A stretch of DNA of 10,085 bases from Gammaproteobacteria bacterium (GTDB lineage Bacteria; Pseudomonadota; Gammaproteobacteria; Methylococcales; Methylomonadaceae), in contig JAJRWJ010000043.1 in NCBI GenBank assembly GCA_024276805.1, positions 1-10,085 on the forward strand, written 5' to 3'. The notes under the pieces were generated by a model. It ran no database searches. It worked only from the letters and a program-made list of their open reading frames with translations, and was not told the DNA's origin. Shown here one piece after another: positions 1-5,533 of the stretch. Position 1 is the first letter of the stretch. Each line of letters opens with the position of its first letter. The translations under genes and the position numbers were made by a program.

Positions 1-2067
1 GCCCTGCGCCTCGGCGCATTCCCGGGTACAGCCGGAAACGGCAAACTTGATCTTGTGCGGTGCGCGCAGTCCCTTGTAGCGGTTTTCCAGCTCGATGGCC
101 AGCCCGACACTGTCATCGATGCCGAAACGGCACCAGGTGCTGCCGACGCAGGACTTCACGGTACGCAGCGACTTGCCATAGGCATGCCCCGATTCGAAGC
201 CGGCATCGATCAGCTCCCGCCAGATATCCGGCAGCTGCTCCAGCCGGGCGCCAAACAGATCGACCCGCTGACCGCCGGTGATCTTGCAATATAACTTGTA
301 CTTTTTCCCCACTTCTCCCAATGCGATCAGCATATCCGGGGAAATTTCCCCGCCGGTGACCCGCGGCACGACCGAATAGGTGCCGTCTTTCTGCAGATTG
401 GCCAGATAGATGTCATTACTGTCCTGCAGGCCAATATGCTTTTTGTCCAGGATGTATTCATTCCAGTAGGAAGCCAGAATGGAACCCACGGCCTGCCTGC
501 AGATATCGCAGCCCAGGCCCCTGCCGTGCTTGTCCAGCAGCTCGGAAAAAGTTCTGATTTCCTCGACGATAATCAGATTGTAGAGATCCTGACGGGTATG
601 GGGAAAATGCTCGCAGAGTTCGGTATTGACCTCGATGCCCTGCTTTTCCAGTTCACAATCCAGCACGGATTTGAGCAGCGCGGCACAGCCTCCGCAGCCC
701 GTTGCCGCCTTGGTTTCCGACTTCAATGCCAGCAAATCGGTACAGCCGGCTTCAATCGCCGAGCAGACCTGGCCTTTGCTGACATCGTGACAGGAACAGA
801 TCTGCGCCGAAGCAGGCAGTGCGTCCGGTCCAAGCCCCACCGATTCATCGGAGCGATGCGGCAGGATCAACGAATCCGGGTTTTCCGGCAGCTCGATGCC
901 GTTCAGGCAATATTGCAGCAATGTCCCGTAGCCGGCTGCATCACCGACCAGCACCGCGCCAAGCAGATTCTTTCTGTCTTCGCTGACCACCAGGCGCTTG
1001 TAGACTTCGCTGGCGCCATCCTGATAGCTGTACACCAGTGCACCCTGTGTCTTTGCATGAGCATCGCCGATGCTGGCGACATCGACACCCATCAGCTTCA
1101 GCTTGGTGCTCATGTCGGCGCCGGTAAAACTTGCCGTGCCGCCGCAAAGATTATCGACCACGGTACGCGCCATCGAGTAGCCCGGCGCCACCAGCCCGAA
1201 AATACGGTTGTTCCACAGCGCGCATTCGCCGATCGCATAGATAGCCGGATCGGAAGTCCGGCACTGGTTGTCGATAACGATGCCGCCGCGCGGCCCGATC
1301 TCCAGGCCGCATTCCCGGGCGATATCGTCCCGGGGCCGTATGCCGGCGGAAAACAGCACGATATCGGTTTCCAGTTCCTGGCCATCGGCAAAAGTCATCT
1401 TATGGAAACAACGCTCGCCAGCGCCGATATTCTGCGTATTCTTGCTGGTATGCACCACGACGCCAAGATCCTCGATTTTCTTCTTCAGCATGGCGCCGCC
1501 GCCTTCATCCAGCTGCACGGCCATCAGTCGTGGTGCAAATTCCACAACATGCGTTTCCAGCCCCAGGTCTTTCAGGGCTTTCGCCGCTTCCAGGCCAAGC
1601 AGCCCGCCACCGATCACCACCCCGACGGTGGATGTTGCGGCAGCCGCGGCTATTGATTCCAGATCCTCGATGGTCCGGTAAACCAGACAGCGTTCCCGCT
1701 CATGTCCAGGCACCGTAGGAACAAACGGATAGGATCCGGTCGCCAGCACCAGTTTGTCGTAGTGAATGACCACGCCTTTTTGCGACAAGACCAGTTGCCT
1801 TTCGCGATCGATTTTCACCGCCCGGTCGCCAATATGGATGGTAATGTGGTTCTCGGCAAAAAAATCGTCATCGACCAGAGACAGCTCCTGCACGGTTTTC
1901 CCCGAGAAAAAAGACGTCAAGTGCACCCGGTCATAGGCAGGCCGGGGCTCTTCACAAAAAGTGACGATTTCGTACTGATCCTTTGCAGCGCTGTCCACCA
2001 GCCCCGCAAGAAAATTCTGGCCGACCATGCCATTGCCGATGACCACCAGTGTTTGCTTGTTACTCAT
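1..2067 (-). CDS. nirB: Nitrite reductase [NAD(P)H] large subunit NirB, 3' end cut by the window
   Basis: Cytoplasmic siroheme enzyme reducing nitrite to ammonium with NADH. The frame is open from ATG 2067 to the left edge: 689 codons of a protein usually near 800-850 residues. Seen in order: FAD-binding VVIGNGMVG (residues 8-16); a second dinucleotide-binding VVIGGGLLGLE (about 150-160), expected to bind NAD(P)H; a BFD-type [2Fe-2S] site with C424-x-C426 and C458-x2-C461; a second, degenerate BFD-like GCDIC (C520, C523); and all four siroheme/[4Fe-4S] cysteines, C640-x5-C646 (CVGSTWC) and C680-x3-C684 (CTREC). The start has a good ribosome binding site (GAGGTAA). I checked most of the first 169 codons and the cysteine regions by hand and saw no frameshift. 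The small subunit nirD would be expected just beyond the left edge. A sigma-54 promoter lies upstream, which suggests nitrogen control. A dissimilatory role is possible but less favoured. Confidence 0.96.
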   Translation of the reverse strand, partial: MSNKQTLVVIGNGMVGQNFLAGLVDSAAKDQYEIVTFCEEPRPAYDRVHLTSFFSGKTVQELSLVDDDFFAENHITIHIGDRAVKIDRERQLVLSQKGVVIHYDKLVLATGSYPFVPTVPGHERERCLVYRTIEDLESIAAAAATSTVGVVIGGGLLGLEAAKALKDLGLETHVVEFAPRLMAVQLDEGGGAMLKKKIEDLGVVVHTSKNTQNIGAGERCFHKMTFADGQELETDIVLFSAGIRPRDDIARECGLEIGPRGGIVIDNQCRTSDPAIYAIGECALWNNRIFGLVAPGYSMARTVVDNLCGGTASFTGADMSTKLKLMGVDVASIGDAHAKTQGALVYSYQDGASEVYKRLVVSEDRKNLLGAVLVGDAAGYGTLLQYCLNGIELPENPDSLILPHRSDESVGLGPDALPASAQICSCHDVSKGQVCSAIEAGCTDLLALKSETKAATGCGGCAALLKSVLDCELEKQGIEVNTELCEHFPHTRQDLYNLIIVEEIRTFSELLDKHGRGLGCDICRQAVGSILASYWNEYILDKKHIGLQDSNDIYLANLQKDGTYSVVPRVTGGEISPDMLIALGEVGKKYKLYCKITGGQRVDLFGARLEQLPDIWRELIDAGFESGHAYGKSLRTVKSCVGSTWCRFGIDDSVGLAIELENRYKGLRAPHKIKFAVSGCTRECAEAQG

Positions 2068-2113
2068 GCCTTACCTCGATGCATTGCCTGTAAGCGATAT
2101 ACAGCATTATCAA

Positions 2114-2129
2114 AGCAACTATTATGCCA
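2114..2129 (-). promoter_or_regulatory. Sigma-54 (RpoN) -24/-12 promoter of nirB
   Basis: Read on the minus strand the site is TGGCATAATAGTTGCT. The family consensus is TGGCAC-N5-TTGCA/T. The match is 5 of 6 in the -24 box and complete in the -12 box, with the required GG-N10-GC spacing. Transcription would start about 12 bases downstream, near 2103, giving a leader of about 36 bases before the nirB ATG at 2067. Sigma-54 control fits nitrate/nitrite assimilation genes activated by NtrC-type enhancer-binding proteins. The match and spacing are seen directly; use in vivo is inferred. Confidence 0.72.
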
Positions 2130-2237
2130 CAAATTCAGGCAATAGATATTCAGCCACACCCAAACAGATTTCAGCGGTTGACGAAATCCAATGGGCTGAA
2201 TTTGACCGCACCGACAAAGTTGCCTCGACCAGCCACT

Positions 2238-2250
2238 CGCGGTAACCGCG
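2238..2250. promoter_or_regulatory. Operator-like palindrome CGCGGT-A-ACCGCG
   Basis: Perfect 6-bp arms around a single central base. It sits about 135-150 bp upstream of the predicted nirB transcription start, within the usual range of an enhancer for a sigma-54 promoter. It does not match the NtrC consensus I know (GCAC...GTGC), so the binding protein, if any, is unknown. Confidence 0.3.
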
Positions 2251-2269
2251 CCGCGTAGCAACAGCAGAC

Positions 2270-2296
2270 GCACCAAAACAGCACAAACCGCACCAA
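2270..2296. repeat. Three direct GCACCAA/GCACAAA repeats upstream of the nirB promoter
   Basis: GCACCAA at 2270, GCACAAA at 2281 and GCACCAA at 2290 lie in the same orientation, with start-to-start spacings of 11 and 9 bases, about one helical turn each. On the minus strand they read TTGGTGC, TTTGTGC and TTGGTGC, resembling NtrC half-sites (GGTGC). They are roughly 165-195 bp upstream of the predicted nirB start site, a plausible enhancer distance. NtrC sites are normally inverted rather than direct, so this identity is only a suggestion. Confidence 0.3.
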
Positions 2297-2371
2297 TAGC
2301 GCGCCACAAACCAAACATATTTGCCTATACCGCAGCCCTGCCGGCATTCAGCAGTCACCAGCGATTTAGTA

Positions 2372-2422
2372 CCCGTCTATCAAATGACGGGATGCAATCC
2401 GGCACAAGGACGTGCCAGCATC
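2372..2422. repeat. Two adjacent small inverted repeats in the nirB-ccmA region
   Basis: The first is CCCGTC (2372-2377) with GACGGG (2386-2391) around an 8-base loop. The second is GATGC (2391-2395) and GGCAC (2401-2405) pairing with GTGCC (2412-2416) and GCATC (2418-2422), with a bulge between the two short stems. No run of T follows either, so neither is a classical intrinsic terminator. They could be protein sites or remnants of repeats; chance is possible at this stem length. Confidence 0.3.
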
Positions 2423-2520
2423 ATCGATGGCCACAAGTCATTGATTATGCATAACACAGCCAATGCGATGGGCTGTTTTATTTCTATTTCCACCTTGTAA
2501 CATTTGATAAAAACATCTTG

Positions 2521-2596
2521 GCAGGGTACACATCGCGGACCATTGCAAGCATTAAACAATAAAATCATACTGTCTGGTACGCGATGTGTACCCTGC
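2521..2596. repeat. 76-bp inverted repeat with 22-bp arms, possible MITE or REP pair
   Basis: The left arm is 2521-2542 and the right arm 2575-2596. The outer 17 bp match perfectly (GCAGGGTACACATCGCG against CGCGATGTGTACCCTGC), then one mismatch, then four more pairs. The middle 32 bases are AT-rich. Inside the right arm GGTAC and GTACC form a further 5-bp stem with a 7-base loop; the left arm has a one-mismatch version. Two REP-like units facing each other is the typical build of a REP doublet or a small non-autonomous element. No run of T follows, so it is not a normal terminator. It lies 81 bases before the small ORF ahead of ccmA. Confidence 0.7.
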
Positions 2597-2677
2597 ACCA
2601 AACAATCTGACCATGTGGAACTATAAGTATCCCATGGATGGGTGTTCACAGATTCTGACGATTTAGGAGTTTCTAAT

Positions 2678-2794
2678 ATGACTGACTTGGAACAATCCTC
2701 AGATATTGCTATCATAATCAATTGCCCGATGGAGTTCAGAAGTCTATGCCCGACCACTTTTCCACCAGACAATCACTGCAAGCCAGGAATCTGA
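2678..2794 (+). CDS. Possible 38-residue leader ORF overlapping the start of ccmA
   Basis: ATG at 2678 follows a strong ribosome binding site (TTTAGGAG, spacing 8) that is better than the one in front of ccmA. The frame runs 38 codons to TGA at 2792-2794, overlapping the first 49 bases of ccmA in another frame. The product begins MTDLEQSSDIAIIINCPMEF, with no signal peptide and no family I recognise. It could be a leader that couples translation to ccmA, the remnant of a gene, or chance. The ribosome binding site is seen; expression is not shown. Confidence 0.35.
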   Translation: MTDLEQSSDIAIIINCPMEFRSLCPTTFPPDNHCKPGI

Positions 2795-3384
2795 GCTGTT
2801 TTCGGGATGACCGGCTGCTCTTCGAGGGTCTGGATTTCACACTGGAAAACAGTCAGGTGCTGCTGCTGGAAGGCAAGAACGGCAGCGGCAAGACCTCTTT
2901 GTTACGCATTATCTGCGGCTTCAGGGAACAGGATGACGGGGAGATACTGTGGTGTGGCAATGCCATCGAAGACAGTGATTTCTTTGCCCAGATGGCTTAT
3001 GTTGGTCACCTGGATGGCGTCAAAAAGGAACTGACAGTCACGGAAAACCTGAAAACTGCCCTGGCCCTCGGTCGGCCGGGAAAATACAGTCTCGACCAGG
3101 CGCTGGAAAAGGTGCATCTGGCTGGTTATGACAATTCCCTGGTTCAGTCCCTGTCGGCCGGGCAAAAGCGCCGTCTGTCGCTGGCCAGGCTGTTGATCAG
3201 CAGCAATACCCTGTGGATACTCGACGAGCCGTTCACCTCGCTGGACAAGGATGGCATCAGCCTGATCGAGTCGTTGATGCATGAACATATCACCGCCGGA
3301 GGCATGATCATATTGACTTCCCATCATGACCTGGTATTACACGAATCCTATGTGCAGAAGATAAATCTCTCTCCGTGTCATTGA
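2746..3384 (+). CDS. ccmA: Haem exporter ATP-binding protein CcmA
   Basis: Cytoplasmic ATPase of the CcmAB transporter; ATP hydrolysis drives release of holo-CcmE from the CcmC-CcmE complex. 212 residues, near the usual 200-215. Seen: Walker A GKNGSGKT (43-50), ABC signature LSAGQ (136-140), Walker B LWILDEP (156-162), D-loop SLD (165-167) and switch histidine in TSHH (191-194). All ATPase residues are present. ATG 2746 is chosen because it has GGAG at 2731-2734 and gives a normal N-terminus; an in-frame TTG at 2722 would add eight residues. First gene of the ccm operon; its end overlaps ccmB by 10 bases, suggesting coupled translation. Confidence 0.95.
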   Translation: MPDHFSTRQSLQARNLSCFRDDRLLFEGLDFTLENSQVLLLEGKNGSGKTSLLRIICGFREQDDGEILWCGNAIEDSDFFAQMAYVGHLDGVKKELTVTENLKTALALGRPGKYSLDQALEKVHLAGYDNSLVQSLSAGQKRRLSLARLLISSNTLWILDEPFTSLDKDGISLIESLMHEHITAGGMIILTSHHDLVLHESYVQKINLSPCH

Positions 3385-4049
3385 TCAGCGCCTTTTTTGC
3401 CATTGTCCGCCGTGATCTGATCCTGGCGGTCCGCCTGCGCGCCGAAGCGGTCAATCCGGTTTTTTTCTTTATCCTGGTGGTCACCCTGTTCCCGCTGGGA
3501 ATCGGCGCCGAGACCAAATTGCTGCAGACCATGGCGACGGGCATCATCTGGGTTTCGGCACTGCGCGCGGCAATGCTTTCCCTGGACAGTCTGTTCCGCT
3601 CGGATTTCGACGATGGCTCCCTGGAGCAACTGTTGCTGAGTCCACACCCATTGACTATTCTGGTGTTCGCCAAAATTATCGCGCACTGGCTGGTGACCGG
3701 ACTGCCGCTGTTGATCGTCGCGCCGTTATTGGCCGTCTTTTTGGGTCTGCCGCAACAGGCGCTGGGAACTTTGCTGATCACCCTGGTCTTAGTTACGCCC
3801 GTTTTGAGCCTGATTGGATCGATTGGCGTCGCCTTGACCGTCGGACTGCGACGCGGCGGCATGATCCTGTCGCTGCTGGTGCTGCCGCTCTATGTGCCGG
3901 TGCTGATTTTTGCCAGCAATGCCGTGGCCATGGCCGGCAATGGCTATGCCGTGGATGCGCAAATCAACATATTGATTGCCATACTGCTGCTGTCTGTCGT
4001 TCTGGCGCCATTGCCGGCCGCCGCGGCCTTGAAGATGAGCATGAGTTGA
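3375..4049 (+). CDS. ccmB: Haem exporter membrane protein CcmB
   Basis: Inner-membrane permease partner of CcmA. 224 residues, the usual family size, with about six hydrophobic segments (roughly 28-46, 52-70, 100-124, 130-157, 163-186, 196-217). The conserved cytoplasmic stretch FDDGSLEQLLLSPHPL (78-93) is a hallmark of CcmB. The start is GTG 3375 inside the end of ccmA; TTG 3381 is an alternative two codons later. There is no clear ribosome binding site, so translation probably depends on coupling to ccmA. A gap of 127 bases then separates it from ccmC, unusual for this operon. Confidence 0.94.
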   Translation: MSLISAFFAIVRRDLILAVRLRAEAVNPVFFFILVVTLFPLGIGAETKLLQTMATGIIWVSALRAAMLSLDSLFRSDFDDGSLEQLLLSPHPLTILVFAKIIAHWLVTGLPLLIVAPLLAVFLGLPQQALGTLLITLVLVTPVLSLIGSIGVALTVGLRRGGMILSLLVLPLYVPVLIFASNAVAMAGNGYAVDAQINILIAILLLSVVLAPLPAAAALKMSMS

Positions 4050-4084
4050 CGATACGGTCTGCACCTTACCGCCGCCATGAAGTG

Positions 4085-4103
4085 TTTGTTAATATTTTGT
4101 TAA
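4085..4103 (+). repeat. Direct repeat TTTGTTAA x2 upstream of ccmC
   Basis: TTTGTTAA occurs at 4085-4092 and again at 4096-4103, 11 bases apart start to start, one helical turn, just upstream of the putative ccmC promoter. This could be a tandem regulator site or an AT-rich upstream element. The pattern is short and may be chance. Confidence 0.25.
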
Positions 4104-4107
4104 GCGC

Positions 4108-4136
4108 TTGCCAGTATCATGGTGTCAATTTATTAG
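4108..4136 (+). promoter_or_regulatory. Possible internal sigma-70 promoter for ccmC-ccmI
   Basis: TTGCCA (4108-4113, 5 of 6 to the -35 consensus) and TATTAG (4131-4136, 4 of 6 to the -10 consensus) are separated by the optimal 17 bases. Transcription would start near 4143, about 34 bases before the ccmC ATG at 4177. The site lies in the only long gap in the first half of the ccm operon. It is a prediction from matches alone. Confidence 0.35.
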
Positions 4137-4176
4137 CCTCGACTTTTCTGTAAATTTCAACCAGACCAATATCGTA

Positions 4177-4938
4177 ATGTCCTTCGTACCAGCCCCCATC
4201 AGCCGCTTCTTTCACAGAATGGCATCACCACCACATTTTTATTGTCTGACCAACAAACTGCTACCCTGGCTGACGGTCATTTTCATACTGCTGCTCGGCT
4301 ATGGCCTGTACGCCGGCCTGTATCTTGCGCCCACCGACTACCAGCAGGGCGACAGCTACAGAATCATCTATGTGCATGTGCCCGCGGCATGGATGTCGTT
4401 GTTCATTTATGTGGTGATGGCGACAGCCGGCGCCATCGGCCTGATCTGGCGCATCAAACTGGCGGATATCATGGTTATCTGCAGCGCGCCGATCGGCGCC
4501 AGCTTCACCTTTATCGCCCTGGTCACCGGCTCCCTGTGGGGCAAACCGATGTGGGGAACCTGGTGGGTCTGGGACGCACGCCTGACCTCGGAACTGATCC
4601 TGCTGTTTCTGTATCTGGGCATCATCAGCCTGTATGGCGCTATAGAGGACAAACGCAGCGCATCGCGGGCCGTGTCCATACTGGCACTGGTTGGAGTGGT
4701 CAACATTCCGATCATTCACTATTCAGTGGAATGGTGGAACACCCTGCACCAGGGTCCCACGGTAACGAAAATTGACAAACCGTCGATTCATATCGACATG
4801 CTGATCCCATTGCTGGTAATGGCCATTGCCTTCAAGTTTTATCACCTCATTGCCCTGCTGCAGGCCGCAAAAGTGGAATTATTGAAGCGCGAGCAAAACA
4901 GTCAATGGGTTAAAACTATGCTGGAGTCTGAAACATGA
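4177..4938 (+). CDS. ccmC: Haem transport protein CcmC
   Basis: Inner-membrane haem-handling protein that presents haem on the periplasmic side and attaches it to CcmE. 253 residues, about the family size, with six expected membrane helices. Seen: the tryptophan-rich haem domain GKPMWGTWWVWDARL (122-136), and the two expected haem-ligand histidines, H67 in YVHVP and H181 in IIHYSVEWW. ATG 4177 is preferred: FFHRMASPP (11-19) then aligns with the usual CcmC N-terminus, and the start lies just after the predicted promoter. A TTG at 4108 would add 23 residues of no family likeness; ATG 4219 would cut into the conserved N-terminus. No clear ribosome binding site. It overlaps ccmD by ATGA. Confidence 0.95.
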   Translation: MSFVPAPISRFFHRMASPPHFYCLTNKLLPWLTVIFILLLGYGLYAGLYLAPTDYQQGDSYRIIYVHVPAAWMSLFIYVVMATAGAIGLIWRIKLADIMVICSAPIGASFTFIALVTGSLWGKPMWGTWWVWDARLTSELILLFLYLGIISLYGAIEDKRSASRAVSILALVGVVNIPIIHYSVEWWNTLHQGPTVTKIDKPSIHIDMLIPLLVMAIAFKFYHLIALLQAAKVELLKREQNSQWVKTMLESET

Positions 4939-5102
4939 ACAGTTTTGCCGAATCTATATTGATGGGCGGCTATGCATTCTATGTCTGGACCGCCTATGGA
5001 ATTGCCTTTGTCGTGCTGCTAATCAACCTTGTATTACCGGTCCTGCAGAGGAAACAGTTTTTGCGGGAACTGGCTTTGAAACAGAAACGGACAAGACAAT
5101 GA
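4935..5102 (+). CDS. ccmD: Haem exporter small subunit CcmD
   Basis: A 55-residue single-span membrane protein, short enough to be missed by gene finders with a 60-residue cutoff. In the family it stabilises CcmE with CcmABC and is needed for release of holo-CcmE. Seen: N-terminal MGGYAFYVWTAYGIAF (10-25), with the conserved GGYAFYVW-type motif, one hydrophobic segment (about 17-37), then a strongly basic cytoplasmic tail (RKQ...KQKRTRQ). GGAG at 4923-4926 lies eight bases before the ATG. It overlaps ccmC and ccmE by ATGA at each end, so translation is likely coupled. Confidence 0.93.
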   Translation: MNSFAESILMGGYAFYVWTAYGIAFVVLLINLVLPVLQRKQFLRELALKQKRTRQ

Positions 5103-5533
5103 AACCGGCAAGAAGAAACAGGCTGCTGCTCATTCTATTGATGATAGCGGGCGTCGCAACGGCAGCGTCTTTTGCGCTGAAAGCCTTCAATGAAAACCTG
5201 ATGTATTTTTTTTCCACTACCGAAGTGACCGAAGGCAAAGTCCCCCAGGGGGCAAAATTTCGCTTGGGCGGCATGGTCGTCAAGGGCAGTATCGAAAGGC
5301 CGGACAACGGCATGATGGTACGCTTCGTACTGACCGATTATAAAAACCGGGTGACCGTGGAATATACCGGCATCCTGCCGGATCTGTTCAGGGAGGGACA
5401 GGGCATCGTGGCCAACGGACGCCTGAATGACCACGGCGTCTTCATCGCCGATGAAGTGCTGGCGAAGCATGACGAAAACTATATGCCGCCCGAGGTGGCC
5501 GACAGCCTGAAGAACCCGGAAGAACAGCCATGA
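5099..5533 (+). CDS. ccmE: Cytochrome c-type biogenesis haem chaperone CcmE
   Basis: Periplasmic, membrane-anchored chaperone that holds haem covalently and hands it to CcmF/CcmH. 144 residues. It has a basic N-terminus (KPARRNR), one membrane anchor (about 9-29), an OB-fold beta domain (about 35-120), and the haem-attachment region LAKHDENYMPPEV, with H124 as the covalent histidine and Y128 as the conserved tyrosine. The C-terminal tail is short. The start overlaps ccmD and the stop overlaps ccmF, both by ATGA. All key residues are present. The H-type (rather than C-type) haem site fits the classical proteobacterial system. Confidence 0.96.
   Translation: MKPARRNRLLLILLMIAGVATAASFALKAFNENLMYFFSTTEVTEGKVPQGAKFRLGGMVVKGSIERPDNGMMVRFVLTDYKNRVTVEYTGILPDLFREGQGIVANGRLNDHGVFIADEVLAKHDENYMPPEVADSLKNPEEQP

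Larger units (their letters stand above)
2068..2745. other. Divergent intergenic region between nirB and ccmA
   Basis: This 678-bp stretch separates two divergently read genes. It is poorer in G+C than the genes and holds no long ORF with family features. The minus-strand ORFs here do not look like protein families, and one runs over the start of ccmA. What it does hold is listed separately: the nirB sigma-54 promoter, a 13-bp palindrome, three GCAC-type direct repeats, two small hairpins, a 76-bp inverted repeat and a 38-codon ORF. I could not find a convincing sigma-70 promoter for ccmA; TATAAG at 2622-2627 lacks a good -35 box. Confidence 0.8.

Noticed and set aside
436..1656. A 406-codon open frame on the plus strand
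   Set aside because: It lies antisense to nirB, whose frame carries every expected cofactor motif. The plus-strand product has no family likeness; it is a shadow of nirB codon use.
2401..2416. GGCAC-N6-GTGCC as an NtrC site
   Set aside because: The NtrC consensus has seven bases between GCAC and GTGC half-sites and different flanks; this one has six, and it is far from the nirB promoter. It is listed only as part of a small inverted repeat.
2622..2627. TATAAG as the -10 box of a ccmA promoter
   Set aside because: No acceptable -35 box lies 16-18 bases upstream, so I did not call it.
2380..2772. A 130-codon minus-strand frame in the nirB-ccmA gap
   Set aside because: It crosses the 76-bp inverted repeat, two small hairpins and the start of ccmA, and the product matches no family I know.
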